Assembly: GCA_024704765.1 (NCBI GenBank)
Contig: JAKMXF010000333.1
Span: forward strand, 237,266 to 301,265
Source: Oopsacas minuta
Taxonomy: Eukaryota > Porifera > Hexactinellida > Lyssacinosida > Leucopsacidae
Direction: 5' to 3'
DNA: 64,000 bases
Shown here in pieces: positions 1 through 15,000 of the stretch (its first letter is position 1; each line of letters opens with the position of its first letter). Both the position numbers and the translations under genes were made by a program. The notes under the pieces were generated by a model. That model was not told where the DNA came from and searched no databases. It saw only the letters and a program-made list of their open reading frames with translations.

Positions 1-1
1 T

Positions 2-3000
2 TCTTCAACTGTATTCCAACTCACTACTAGTTATGCCCTCCAAAACTCTAAATCCTTGCAAATTTTACTCAGTGAGACAGACTTACTTGTATTGGAAAGC
101 ATCAGAAATACTGGATTTGCTGTCAACGAATCTAAAACATTATTCGAATTTTCTACATTAGCTTTCCAAGATACATCTGAACATTTTGTTAATGGTAACT
201 TTGGTAACGTTATCCCACCAATTCCTTCGGATCTTATCCCACCAAGACTTCAGAGCTTTTCCTTTGACTATGACAAGGGGCAGTTCCTCTTTGTTTTTTC
301 TGAAGAGGTTATTCCTGAGTCGCTAGATTTACGACAGCTTACTATCCAGGCATCTGCTAATAGTACGGCTATTTCTTATCGTCCCTCTTATTCGGGGTCT
401 GCTTCTTCCCTCACACTTAACACTATCCTCGCTACCTTATCCCAGAATGACATAGATGGTTTCAAAGGTGTTAGTGGTCTAGCTGATTCAGAAAATACCA
501 CCTTTGTTTCTAAATTTTCTGGTTTAATACGAGATTCAGCAACTATTGCGTCTATATCAATTTCCAGTAGCAATGCTCTGCAAGTAACTTCTTATGAGGG
601 AGACACAACCAGTCCTCTTCTTTTGAGTTTCTCAGTTAATTTAAACCCTGGCCAACCGATTACACTGATATTTTCTGAGACTATCGATATTTCTTCTCTC
701 ATACTTGACCAATTTGTTCTCCAAAGCGATAGCTCTAATCCTCAATACACGGAAGATTTCTCTGGAGCTGAATTTGTCTTACAAAATGCAGCAATAATTA
801 AATTCTTTTTACCCCTTTCGACTCTTGATAGAATCAAACGTATTGACGAATTTGCCACTGAAGTAGAAAATACATTCTTGTCAATAGCAGAAGGTGCAGC
901 TGCTGATACCATTGGTAAGATTATTCAATCTGTTATACTACCTGCAACATCGGTTGAACGTGATCTCTCACCACCCAATGTGATTACCTTTGATCTCGAT
1001 ATGGTGAGTGCTGAATTGACTCTATACTTCGATGAAACAGTTGATGCTAGTACTTTAGACCTTACAAAGTTTACGCTCCATGCTGCTAGAATATCCACTT
1101 CTTCTAATTTTACGTTTGACCAGGCTATTTCTATTACTACTGGTAATACATCCGTAATCCATGTAATCTTAAGTGGGGATCTTGATGGTATTAAATTGAA
1201 GCGTCTCTGTAGCAGTAATCTTACTTGTTTCCTAACTTATGTTGAAGGGGGAGTCATAGATCTAGGTGGACAAGTAATGCAATCTCTTAATATTACAATG
1301 GCTCCAGTTGTCACTAACCTTATTGCTGATATAGTCGGACCCAAACTTATTCTTTTTAACAGTATTGATCTAAATACTGGTATTATTTCACTTATTTTGG
1401 ATGAACCGACAGTAGTATCATCGATTGACCTCACTGCATTCTCTCTGAAGTCACTATTTACTGGCGAGCGGAGTGTTTATTCTCTTCAAGCTAGTACCGT
1501 ATTATATGTCGATGGAAGAGAAATTTCTTTTGAACTTGGAATATCTGATTTACTCACTTTAAAGAGTGATCCCTTTCTTTGCTCTTATAGAGGTAACTGT
1601 TATGCTAGCTTCACTAGTGAATTCATCCAAGACTATTATGGTAACATCGCAACTTCAGTAACATTAGAGATGCCTGGTTTTCTTGTTCATACGTATATTC
1701 AAGACTCGTCACGGCCTATTCTTACTTCTTATTCTTTGGATTTATCTGACAATTTTCTTAATTTAACTTTCAATGAGCCGATCTCTTTCTCAACCTTTAG
1801 ATTAGACGGTATTGTATTGCATTCTGCGCCTAATACTATCGAATACTTTATTTTCTCATCTAGTATCCCAAGTCAACCTATTTTTAGTTTGATTTCTATC
1901 TCTATTTCTGATAAGGACTTCAATCTCTTGAAGAACACTACTATAGCACGTTCCTCAGATTCCACCATCCTATCATTATCTTCTTTTACGATCCGAGACA
2001 ATGCTCTTTTTCCGAACGATGTTCAAGAGATCTTCCCCAATAGTTCATTCACCCCTAGCTTATTTATCCAGGACACAACCTCCCCTACTGTAGTTGAATT
2101 TATAGTAAATCTAAACCAAAATCATATTATCATCACATTTTCTGAGACTCTTCTCATAACCACCATTAACCTGGGAGGATTCACCTTGAATAATTTGCAG
2201 AACTCTTTTTCACCTGCTAGCCTAAATGGTTCTGCGATAATTGCTGTAGAACTGAATGATTATTTTATTATTACATTACTCCCCCCTCGTAGTGTTATTA
2301 TCACTCTCAAAACTTCACCTAGCATTGCAACAAATGGATCAAATACTTATCTATCTATTGAAGCTGGATCGTTTTCGGATAATGTGCCCAATCTAAATGA
2401 TGAATTCAGTCTTGTTATTGCTAGTGATGTTGTACAAGATTCAGAGCGTGTAGAGTTGTTGGAATACTCTATTAACATGAATATTGGTATTCTAAGTCTC
2501 ACTTTCAACGATGTAATTTTAACCGAATCTTTCCAGCCGGATTCATTTATTCTTCAGGCTAGTTTATCTCGTTCAGAAGGTCCTTACTATCAGCTTACTA
2601 GTTCAAGTATTGCTTCTAATCCAGATGGTTATGAACTAATTGTTAACCTGAATTCAGATCTACAGGGGATTAAATCGCAAACCGGTCTCATCACTTCAAT
2701 TAACACCACCTTCCTGACTATGGCTGCTGACGCAATTGATGATTCATTTGGTGTTGACATCATAGCAATAACAGACGGTAGTCCCCTACAAGCCAATGAT
2801 GTAATTCCTGACTTGTTACCCCCAGTACTTCTTGATTTTACTATTGATCTCAGTATTAACCTGATAAATCTCACTTTCTCAGATACTATTCTCCTTTCTA
2901 GTGTTAATCTAACTCATATACTTTTGCAATCTCAATCAAATCAAACCGTCCTGAATTTGAGTGAAAACTCTTTTGCCCTAACTGGAGGAGATATTATGTT

Positions 3001-6000
3001 ATTTTCGGATGGGACTATTGTTTCTATTTCTCTCCTTGATGACGATAGCGATATAATTAAATTTATAGGCAATCTAAGTTATTTATCGTTCTCATCAAAT
3101 TTGTTACGAGATATCTCTTTGAATCGAGTTGTCAGAGTACTATCTACTTCTGCTCAGGAGGCTAGCCTCATAATTGCAGATATGGTGAGTCCTTCTATTC
3201 TTTCCTTCACATTAGATCTCAACACAGGTCGTATTATCATTACATTTGATGAAGTTATGCGATTATCAAGCATTGATGGATCTTATCTCATATTACAAAC
3301 TCACTCAAATTTTTCTGAGTCAACCAATTATGTGACAATTGGATCTGGTATTGTAAGATATTACACTCCATCTAGACTTGATCTCAATATTATTAATCTC
3401 GATTTCAGGTCTGAAATACTCAACATTATCAAATCAGATACGAACTTTGGTTTATCACCAGGAAATACCTTTCTTTCTCTAATTGATATATTAGGTATGC
3501 AAGGATTTAGTGGAGTAGGTAGGGATTTAGGAGGAGTTCTTACTCGTTCTATTAATCCTGATTTCGGAATACCTGTATCCAACGTTATTCCTGATATAAT
3601 ACCTCCCACTCTCCAGTCGTTTGTTTTAGATTTAAATACTGGTGTTATAAATCTTACATTTTCAGAATCTGTAAACCCTGATACATTTGTTCCTAATGTT
3701 CTCAACTTTCAAAGTTCTAAATTGTTTGGTGAAAACTCTTCTATGTACTCCCTTACCTCAGGAAATGCTGTTGTCACCAATCATACAACACTGACTGTAC
3801 AATTAGGATTTTTTGATCTTAATCAAATTAAGAATATTTCTACTCTTGCTATTGACAAGAATTCTACATTTATTACATTTAATTCGTCTCTTTCCAGCGA
3901 TTACAGCGGAAATCAAGTCGTCGAAATTGTAAACGGATTTGGTCTCCTGGCCTCTAGTTTTATTTCTGATGAAACTGAACCTGAATTGTTGAGATTTTCC
4001 TTGGATTTGAATACTGGTACCTTACGTCTCTACTTTGATGAAGTTTTGGATATTATATCCATTAACCCACAACTAATCCAACTCCGTAACTCTACTAATG
4101 TCTCATCTCAAATTTCTCTCGTGAACTCTACATTCTTGCAATTATTAACTAATGAATCAGTTGTTCTTATTATTGATATTTATCTGCTTAATGAAGTCAA
4201 AGCCTCTCTAATTGGATTGACCCCAAATTCTACGTTTATCTATCTCGATCCTGGGGCAGTCTCTGACAGAATGTTTAATACTATTCCGGATAGTATCATT
4301 TCAACAGCTGTAGTTATTCCCGACACCACTCCTCCAACTCTCCAATCCTTTTCTTTAAACCTTAATTCAGCTATATTAACTTTAGTTTTTGACGAATCAA
4401 TATCTTCTAAGTCTGTTAATGTTTCAAGGATAACACTTATTAGTTCCCTTAATTCCTCTTTTCCTAATCGCAGTTATACTTTAACATCTATCGATTCTGT
4501 TATATCAAATGATGAACAAGTCACTCGTATACAGCTAAGTGACTTTGATCTAAATGAAATTAAGCTCCGAGACATGCTCGCAACCTCATCTGAAGACACA
4601 TACCTAGCGATTGAGGAAAATTCTCTCACAGATTTGAGGAACAATTTTAACCTAGCTGTCACAATATCCATGGCACCAAAAGTATCAATATTTACACCAG
4701 ACACAATCTCGCCTATTCTCACTTCTTTTGATCTTGATATGAATTTGGGGATATTAACACTCTTTTTCTCTGAAACAGTTAACTCTTCTACCTTAAATAT
4801 AACTACGCTTTCTCTACAATCCTCCGTCACCTCTCCCATTCAGATCGTATCTATTTCAGGCGGTATGTTTTCACCTGAACCTGGTACAAGTATACAATTG
4901 TCATTGCTTGAAGATGATGTCAATTTACTGAAATACAATGCTAAACTGGCTACAGATAGCCAGAACACTTTTATTTCTACTTTAGAATTTGCTGTCCAGG
5001 ATATGAATCGCAATCCAATGACCCCTATTTCACATAGTGCTGCCCTCAAAGTGACTAATTTTACCTCCGATATAGAACAACCCTCACTTCTGTTTGCTTA
5101 TTTGGATATGAATAATAGTGCAATTACACTCGGTTTTTCTGAAACCATCTTGCATACTGATATTTTTCCTTCCATTTTCACTCTCATGGCTACAAATCAA
5201 CTCATGGTAAATACTACCTCTCACAGATACTCTCTGACTACTGGTGTTACCTCGCAAATCAACAACACTGTTATACGTATCCAGATAGAACAAACTGACC
5301 TGGATATTATTAAGGGCCTATCTATTGTTAATCTCACAGGAGGGCCTCCGTTCTTCTCGTTCCCAACTGCATTTGCTTTTGATGCATTCAATAATTCTAT
5401 AAACTCTATAAATACTTCTTCTGCCAGACAATTTGACATATTAATCAGAGACCAAACCAGACCCAAACTTATTAGTTTTGCGTCGCTGAATCTCAATTCT
5501 CAAGAAATTGAACTGCTATTTTCAGAAACTATTGACCTTAATTCTATTCGTTTTGATGATTTGAGAATGAGTAACTTCTTTGGACCTAGTCCTGGCATTA
5601 CACTTAGTTTTGTCAACATTACTAATGGATCTATTCTCTCTACTGGCATTACAAACTCTCTGACCATTTCCATTAGCACTTTTGATATTAATAATATCAA
5701 GGCGAATCCTTCAATCTGTTCTCTGAAGAGCAGTTGTTATATACGATTGGGTGAATATTTTCTGACTGACTCTGCCGGAAATATTTTAGAACCTGTTCTT
5801 GATAGTACAACTGGATTTATAGTTGATAATTATTTTGCTGATACTATTCCTCCTAATCTAGCCTCTTTTTCATTTGATTTAGATTCTGGGGTTGTTCTTT
5901 TTGCATTTGATGAAACTGTCCAGCGGACAACTTTCCGCACAAATCAGATTTCGTTCTCTTCTACTTCTACTGGAATTAATTATTTCCAGCTACCAGATAT

Positions 6001-9000
6001 CCCCATCGACTCTCAATTTGACACTCCAACAATTCAATTCACTATCCCTCCAACTAGTCTAAACCAACTCAAATGCCAACTGATTGCTCTTACACTTAAT
6101 ACCACAGTAATTGCTCATACAGAGTTGATGGTTTCTGACATGGTTTTCCCTATCCCCCTTCTTGTTGTTCCAAGAGTATTTGGCTCTAATGCCCTCATTG
6201 CGGATGCTTACTATCGTGACACTACCAGTCCTGTCTTATTAGAATTTACTGAAATGAATATCGATGAAGCCTCACTTACTCTCCGATTTTCTGAACCAGT
6301 AGCTCTCAACTATCTTGACTTTACTCATATTTCAATACATTCAGGTCTTGTTACAGGGCAAAGTTATACATTGCATCCTGGATCCGCAACACCAGTTGAT
6401 TGTACCTCAGTTAAATTTTACTTTAGTGATATTGATTTGGTTGCGATAAAGCTTAACTCCCAACTCGCTATCTCACGTGAGACAAGCTATACATCGGTTC
6501 TTAGCAATGCTACCCGAGATTTATCTGGGAATTATCTAGTGGGAAATAGCACTCGTTTCCTGGCTTCATCTTATGTCCGGCCAAACACACATCCTAGTTT
6601 ATTGTCGTTCAACTTAGATATTGATTCAGGCGAGTTAGTACTTACATTTGATGATGTAATGGATATTTCGAGTATCGCTTACTCACGATTGACATTGGGT
6701 CTCAGCCTTGATATTCCCACTCTATCCGATGGAGAGAAATATACCTTAACACGTGGTTCCACTCCTAGCACTGATGGATATATAGTTCTTATTAATATTC
6801 ATCCCGAAGACCTAAACTCCATTAAATTGCGTACCTCACTCTCTACCAGTAAAAATTCTTCTTACTTGCAAATTACAGCTGAAGCAATTGCTGACGTAGA
6901 ATTTCTACACGTTAGAGAAGTTATCTTACAAGTTACTAACTATACAGCTGATACCACCTCTCCTCAACTATCTCGTTTTTCCCTCAATCTCACCACTGGT
7001 TTGATGTCTCTCTTATTCAATGAAGTTGTGAATACTCAAAGTTTTAATGTTACTCTACTCTTCCTCCAAAATTCAGTTTCTAACATAACCTCAGATCGAA
7101 CATATCGACTTACCGGTTCAAGGAATTTACCGACAGAAAATTTAATAGAGTTAGACATATTTCTAAATGATTACGATTTAAATCAACTCAAGCGATTTGA
7201 TAATATTGGAACTTCAACTGCTAACACGTTTATATTTTTCAGTTATCGACTGGTTGATGACATGAACTTCAATCCTATTACTCCTATCCTCGCTACCATG
7301 GCACTATCTGCTTATACTCATACGGATGACTTGATTGATCCAGAATTACTTTCTTATTCTCTCGACCTGAATCTCGGTCTAATTATGCTCAATTTTAGTG
7401 AGACAGTTAATGTTTCATCCTTTAATCCTTTTGCACTTAAGATACAATGTTGTTCCAATACAATCCTGGTAACTCAGAGTTATTCTTTCACTGAAGATAC
7501 ACGTGCACGTGTGTTCTCTTCTCAAACTGTAGGAGATCATATCTTACTTGTAGACATCAGTGTTTCTGATTTAAATGAGATAAAACGTCTGACTAGCATA
7601 GCAACCAGTAGGGAGTCTAGTTATTTATCCACAACTGAAAATCTTATACTCGACATGGCAGATAACAAACTTGTTGCAATTCCCTTCATTGAAGCACTTC
7701 AGGCTGTATCTTTTACCTCGGATACTACTCAACCTATTCTTGATTCATTTTCCCTCGATCTTAATTCTGCCCTACTCAACCTTACATTTTCTGAAACTGT
7801 ACTTTCATCTTCTTTTCAGCCAAACAATCTCTCTATTCATGACAACTCCACTTCATATTATTCTTTTCTGTCCAGTTATCCCATAACTAACAATAGCTTT
7901 ATTCAGTCAATTTTGCTTAGCTTTGAAGATATGAATAACTTGAAATCTCTCACTACTATTGCTACTGCCAGAGATACGACCTTTTTATTCCATTCTGCTG
8001 GATTTATTGAGGATATGAATTCGAATGCAATCCTCGAATTGCAGGCTAATATTATCGCAAGTTCCTTTATTCCTGATACAACTCCAGTTGATCTGGTTTG
8101 TTATACCCTCGATATGAATACAGGAGAGATTATGATTACTTTTTCTGAATCTGTCAATTCATCTTCCATATCTGCTAGTTATATTTCTATTCAATCTACA
8201 AGAAATATATTAGAATCAAACATTTCCGTACAGTTAATCAGCATACAAGCTACTGCTAATCCTACACACATATTAACAGTTCTAATTAACAACGAGGATC
8301 TCAATTTAATTAAAGCAAATACTCAACTTGCTACTGATATAAACAATACATACTTGGCCGTCGGAATGATGGCTATTCAGGATATGAATAGAAATAATCT
8401 TTCTCCCATCAGCAATCTGGATGCTTTGATTACTTGTGGATATACTCAAGACAGTACACCTCCAATCTTAATTGCATTTGATTTGACTATGGAAGGGGGC
8501 CATATCCCTGTGATAGTCCATCTCCAGTTTTCTGAGACAGTTAATGCAAGTACGCTAATTATCCCATATATCACTCTCCAAGCAAATCTGTCAATTGATC
8601 CATTATACGCATATACTCTAACGAGTGGTGAATTCACACGAGTAGATTCTGATGTTTTAACTTTTACGATAAGTGACTCTGATTTGATAACTATTCAAGA
8701 TTTGGTTCCTATTTTACAATCTGAAAACACGTCCTACTTATCGATATTAGAAGATGCCGTTCAGGACATGAATAGCAATTTCTTATTGGAGGTGCAAAAC
8801 GATAGTGCAATTCTTGTTACTCAATACGTGATAGATTTGACTACTCCAGATATCTCTTCATTTGAACTCGACTTAGACCTAGGTGCACTATTTATCACAT
8901 TTACCTCTCCAGTCATACTCTCTAGCTTTGATATTACATCACTGACTCTACATAGTTCCCGTTTGAATACTTCTATTGGACTCAATCTATCCTTTTTCGA

Positions 9001-12000
9001 GGACAGTGTTGCAATCAGAGATACTATAATCCGCTCTTCAATTAGTGTTGATGACTTAAGTTTCATTAAATCTACTGCTGATTTTGGTGGAACAGTAGAA
9101 AATACTTATCTCTCTTCTGGCTACAACCTTGCTGTTGGTCCAAACGGTAATCCTACCACGTTCATTTTACCTGAAAATGCTCTACAAGCAAGTTTTGTAT
9201 ATCCAGACAAGACAAGGCCCAATTTATTAAAGTTTGACTTTGAGTATGATGCTATGATAACTCGCCTTTATTTTGATGAACCAATGAGTATTTTATCTTT
9301 AAATGCTCTTGGGTTCACCTTGCAAAATACACAAAGTTCACCAACTGCAACACATACTCTGACAAACATTACATCTAATTCACGTGATGGAAATGTTGTT
9401 TCTATCTTGCTTAGCCTTGCTGATCAGAATACACTTAAATCTATCCCTATCCTAGTTGTAAGCAACTCATCAACTTTCTTGGCTATATCACCCCTTGCAA
9501 TAACAGATACTAGTGGAAATCTTGTCAATGAAATACCTATCTCAGATGCTTTAGCTGTTGGGGAGTTTGGCGCTGATATGTCAATCCCAGAACTGTTATA
9601 TTTTAGCTATAATGCTAACGTTGATACTCTCACTCTTTATTTCTCTGAGACAGTAAATACTCAATCCCTGAATATCTCTGCTATTACTTTATCAGACCGT
9701 GTATTTAATGGCTCACTCAATGTTAGCTATCATTCTTTGATATATACGCAAATATCAAATCTTATCAATGACTCTGTTCTAGATATACCTTTAAATTTAT
9801 TGGACTTTTCTATTGCCAAATCTCTAGGAATCTGCACTACTAGATCTAAATGTTATCTCAGCATTGCAAACAATTCAATATATGATATGGTTGGTTTAGG
9901 GCTAAGAGGAATAAGAGCAACTTCTGCAATCTCAGCTCGAATATACCTCCCAGACAACGCTGCACCATCACTTACTAATTTTCTCCAATTTAATGCTAGT
10001 AGCTATAGCCTGCGTCTTTCATTCGACGAAGCATTGCTGATATCCTCTTTTAATTCCTCTGCGCTCTCACTCACAACTATAATCCCTGAAACTTTACAAA
10101 GAGTTAATTTATTTGACAGTCAATCGTATCTTGTTAATCCATTTACCATCGAAATCGTGCTTTCAGAATCTGACAGATTTGCGTTACAATCTCATCTTCA
10201 AATATGCACATATAGGGGTAATTGTTACCTAATCCTTGAAGAAGGTTTCATTCAAGATTTGAACAACAATCCGTCAATCGGCAATTCTGGAATTATCACA
10301 GAAGTTTTTATTGATGACACAGTACAGCCGAATCTACTAGAATTCAGTATTGACCTAAACTCGGCACTTTTATCACTTACATTCAGTGAAACTGTTAGTG
10401 CGAATAGTTTTAGTCCTAATGGGTTAGTGCTACAAAATTTACGGAACGGAACCCTTTTCTACCGTCTTACTACGAGCACTATTGATAATGTGGACGGAAC
10501 TAATATCTCAGTAAATATTTCTGGACAAGATTTGAATGCTATTAAATCTAAGCCCTTTATTAAGAGTATTTATGACACCTTTCTAGGCATAAGTAGTAGT
10601 GCATTCACAGATACAGCATTTGTGCCCAACTACGTTAAGCCTATCACTTTAGGACTAAACGTTTCTAGCTATATTTCAGATTCCACACCACCATACATTC
10701 AATCTTTTTCGTTGGATTTACAGGGGAGGACACTAAAACTGACCTTTACTGAGTCAATACTTGTTTCTTCCCTAAATGCTTCATTATTTAGTCTTCATTC
10801 AAATGTTATTGGCGGAGTTAGCATATCTGTCCTTGCATCATCAATCTTACCTGTTGATCCTCCTGATATCGGTTCCAAAATCGTCACAATATACCTTTCT
10901 CCTATATTCATTTCAGCTCTCAAGCTCAACTCATCAATTGCTACTTCTGTAGATTCAACTTTCCTCAGTTCTCTAGCGTTATCAGTCTTTGATACTGCTG
11001 GTAATCCTATCGGACCAACCCCACGCATTCAAGTCGAAAACATCATATTTGACAGCATATTCCCTGTATTATCTTCTTTCTCAATCGATATGGATAAAGG
11101 AATGCTTAATTTAACATTTTCAGATGTTATCCTCATCAACACTTTCGATATTACCGCAGTTTTTGTTCAAAATTCCCGCTACTCTACAAGTTCGAATCGA
11201 TTCCAGTTAACACAAGCCCAATCTTTTTACACACTCGACGGTTACTCAGTTGTTATTTACCTCGGATTCATTGATTTCGTTACAATAAAAGCTGCAGTTG
11301 GAGTTTCAGACAGTATTAACACAACATATCTTACTCTAAAAGCTCACGCAATAGATGATCATAATAACCGAGATGTTCAAGCCATCACTAATGGAAAAGC
11401 CCTTCGTGCATCGATTTTTATTTCAGATAATTCACGTCCTGAATTGTTAAGTTACGAATTAGACATGGATTCCGGGACCCTTACTTTATCTTTTAATGAT
11501 GCTCTTCAGGCATCATCATTTGATACTACACAACTAATTTTTCAAAACGAAATGGCTCTTAGCCAGAGCAATTCAACATTGCGTGTCATTGGAGGTGATT
11601 ATATCCGCACTAATGAAGCGAATACTGTAGTGGTCACTTTCAGTCTATCAAATCTTAATGATCTCAAGAGAAACATCTACTTAGCTACTCAAGAATCAAA
11701 TACATATTTGTCATTCTCTAATCTTACTGTTAATGATATTGCTAACAATTCTGTTGTAGAGATTTTAGCGGAGAATGCTCGAAGAGTAGATACTTTTGTT
11801 CAGGATGTTACTGGGCCTTATCTACAATCATATGATTTGGATATGAATACCGGACTGATAACATTGCAATTTGATGAAACTATACTTTTATCCTCATTTA
11901 ATCCTTCTGGAATTACTATTCTTAACAATGGAAATATGTCTCTATCTACTCAATATTTGGCCTTGACTGGTGGCATGTTAATTGGCCAAAATAATGATAA

Positions 12001-15000
12001 CTTCTTGCTAAATATTCAATCTGACGATCTCAACAATATTAAATCACAATTAAACCTTGCCACCAGCAAGAGTGATTCATATATTTGGTTTGATCAAACT
12101 GCATTTACTGATATGAATAGAAATGGTGTTCAGGTTCAATCTTTAGCTCTTCAAGTTTTCTCTTTCAGTCCTGATGTTACCAATCCAGCTGGCATTGGAT
12201 TTGCGTTAAATATGAGTTCTCGTTTGCTGTATATCTACTTAACTGAATTCGCCAACATCGATACTATTAATCCATCAAAACTAACTCTCACTTCTTTGAG
12301 TAATGAAATTAGTAGTAATCACTCACTTATTAGCGGTACATTTGGATTATCGAATAATACGCTATTGGAGATTGAATTGTCTGATATTGATTATTATTCC
12401 ATACAGCAATATCCAGGCTTAGCAACTTCTCCAGAAAACGTTTTCCTTACTCTTGATTCTGGCTTTATTTATGATGCAGCTAACAATCCGTCGAATGTTA
12501 CACTAACTCCTCTTGTTATCAACAACTTTTTCCCAGATAATGTAAGACCTCAGCTTTTAAATTTCACTCTTGACATGGATTCCAATAGGCTGTATCTTGA
12601 GTTTAATGATGTTGTTAATATCTCCACTTTCAACCTAGAAGGATTAACATTAATCAGCTCTTTAAATAGCTCTTTTGCACAATCTGTCTCCTTACAATCT
12701 TCTTCCCTTTTCCAAACTGATACACTAAATATTGTGGAAATTCTTCTTAGCAAGCAAGATACAGAATCAATTACTTCAAGACCTCCATTAGCTACTTCTC
12801 TTATTACCACATATTTATCTTTGAATTCTGGCTCAATTTCTGATATTGCTCGAAATTCTAATTTCCCGACTATCCTACTCCCAGTTTCAATGTTTACCCC
12901 AGACCAAACCTCTCCATTTGTGATTGAGTATTCATTCGACTTATCTCTTGAAAATCTGACATTGAGCTTTTCAGAAGTTGTTCCTTATTACACTCTCAAT
13001 GTATCAACACTGTCTATCGCATCATCAACTTCTGATCCTCCAGGCTATATGCATAGGCTTTTTAACAGTACTGTTTTGTCTGCTGAGCGTATTTCTTCTG
13101 TAATAACTGTACAATTAGGACAATCTGATTTGAATATGATCAAAAGTGAATTTCTTCTCGCAACAAACAATGGTAACACGTTTTTACGATATATCAGTGA
13201 TTCATTTATGGATTCTTCAAACAACTCAGCTACTGTATCGTTTCCCATTTTGTCCCGATTCGTACCGGATAGCATTGCTCCTCGTATACTATCATACAAT
13301 TTGGATATGAACACCGGAATTTTAATGTTAACGTTCTCTGAAACAGTTCTCAGCTCTACAGTTAATGAAATGGGATTCACTCTTCTGAATACTTCCAACA
13401 ATGATTTCACATCTTTGAATTTTCAGTCTTTCTCTAATGTAACTCAATCTTCGTATACCGTAGTTATTCTTACCATTTCACTCAATGACATTTTACTTGT
13501 TAAAAATGATCGATATTTAGCTACAGCTCTTGAAAATACCTATCTTGATCTATCTTATAATGCTATACAAGATACCAATTTCAATTTCCTGCAGCTTCAA
13601 CCTTCACCTCTCAGAGTTACGAGCTATATTCCAGATTCAACATCACCTCAGTTAGTTAGTTTTGTCCTCGATTTAGACTCGTATTTAATCACACTAAATT
13701 TTGACGAACCTATAGACAGCCGTACAATTAATATTACAGATTTTGTACTGATAAACACAACCTCTGTCGGTTATTCCTCCTTCAAACTCACTGATGGATT
13801 TTATCCTATTTCTGACTCAAAAGATTTTAATATCTCTATTGTGAAATCTGATATAGATTCTTTGAATCTGCTCACCGATCTCTGTACGTCTCCTCTCAAT
13901 TGTTTGCTTTATCACTCTCACTTGCTAGCAGAAGATATTGCTGGTAACAATGCAATACCTATTTTGCAAAATACTTCTATTAGTATTACCTCATTTGTCC
14001 GAGATAATACTAGCCCAATGTTAATTCAGTTCGAACATTTTGATTTTAATACCGGATTGATTATTCTCAGATATAATGAAATTCTAAAACTAACTTCCAT
14101 CAATCCTTTATCACTCCAATTCTCAGACGATAACGGAATAACTTCTAATTTTGTTATTTTAACAGGTTATAATTCCGTGCAACTATTTAATGGCTCTGTT
14201 GTTGAGATCATCATATTAGATTCAGATTTAAATTTGTTCAAGACTACAAGCGATCTCTGTCAGAAAAGAGGTTCTTGTTTTATTCGATATAATTCCACAT
14301 TCCTTACAGATCAAGCCGGAAACCCCGTAGTACCCGTTCTTCCTGACGACCTTAATATAGATATTGAAGAGAGACCTGAGAATTTGCTACTTGATTCCTC
14401 CCCACCTTACCTATCTCAATTTTCTCTTGATCTTGAAGGCTTCTCTATTACTTTATCTTTTAATGAAGCTATTTTAGAGTCCACTTTTTCATCTTCTGCA
14501 ATTACCTTGCAAAGCGCATTTAGATCTAACCTTACTTATCAGTTAACTGGTGGCGAGGGCACCAAAGTGAGTGACAATGTTATAGTCCTAGCACTACTTG
14601 AATCAGATGTTAATGAGCTTAAAATTCTATTACAACTAGCTTACAGTATTAATACAACTTGGCTAATTCATTCCAATACTCTTATCAGTGATCTTTTCTC
14701 GAACTTTATCGAGTCTCGAGTTAATAACATATCTGCTCTCAGAGTTACCAACTTTATTCCCGATAACGTACGACCTGCAGCAACCGAATTTACTGAGCTA
14801 GACCTTCAGCAAGGACAACTAAGGATTAAATTTTCGGAACCTTTGTTACCTGGTTCTTTTGACTTCACGCGAATAGCATTAGCAAACAATGGGGATTTAA
14901 GGCTTAATCTAACTGGAGGGAGTGTAATACGAGATCCAAATGACCTTGATACTGTTATTATTACACTGACTAGCCAAGATCTACTCAATCTAAAGGTAGA

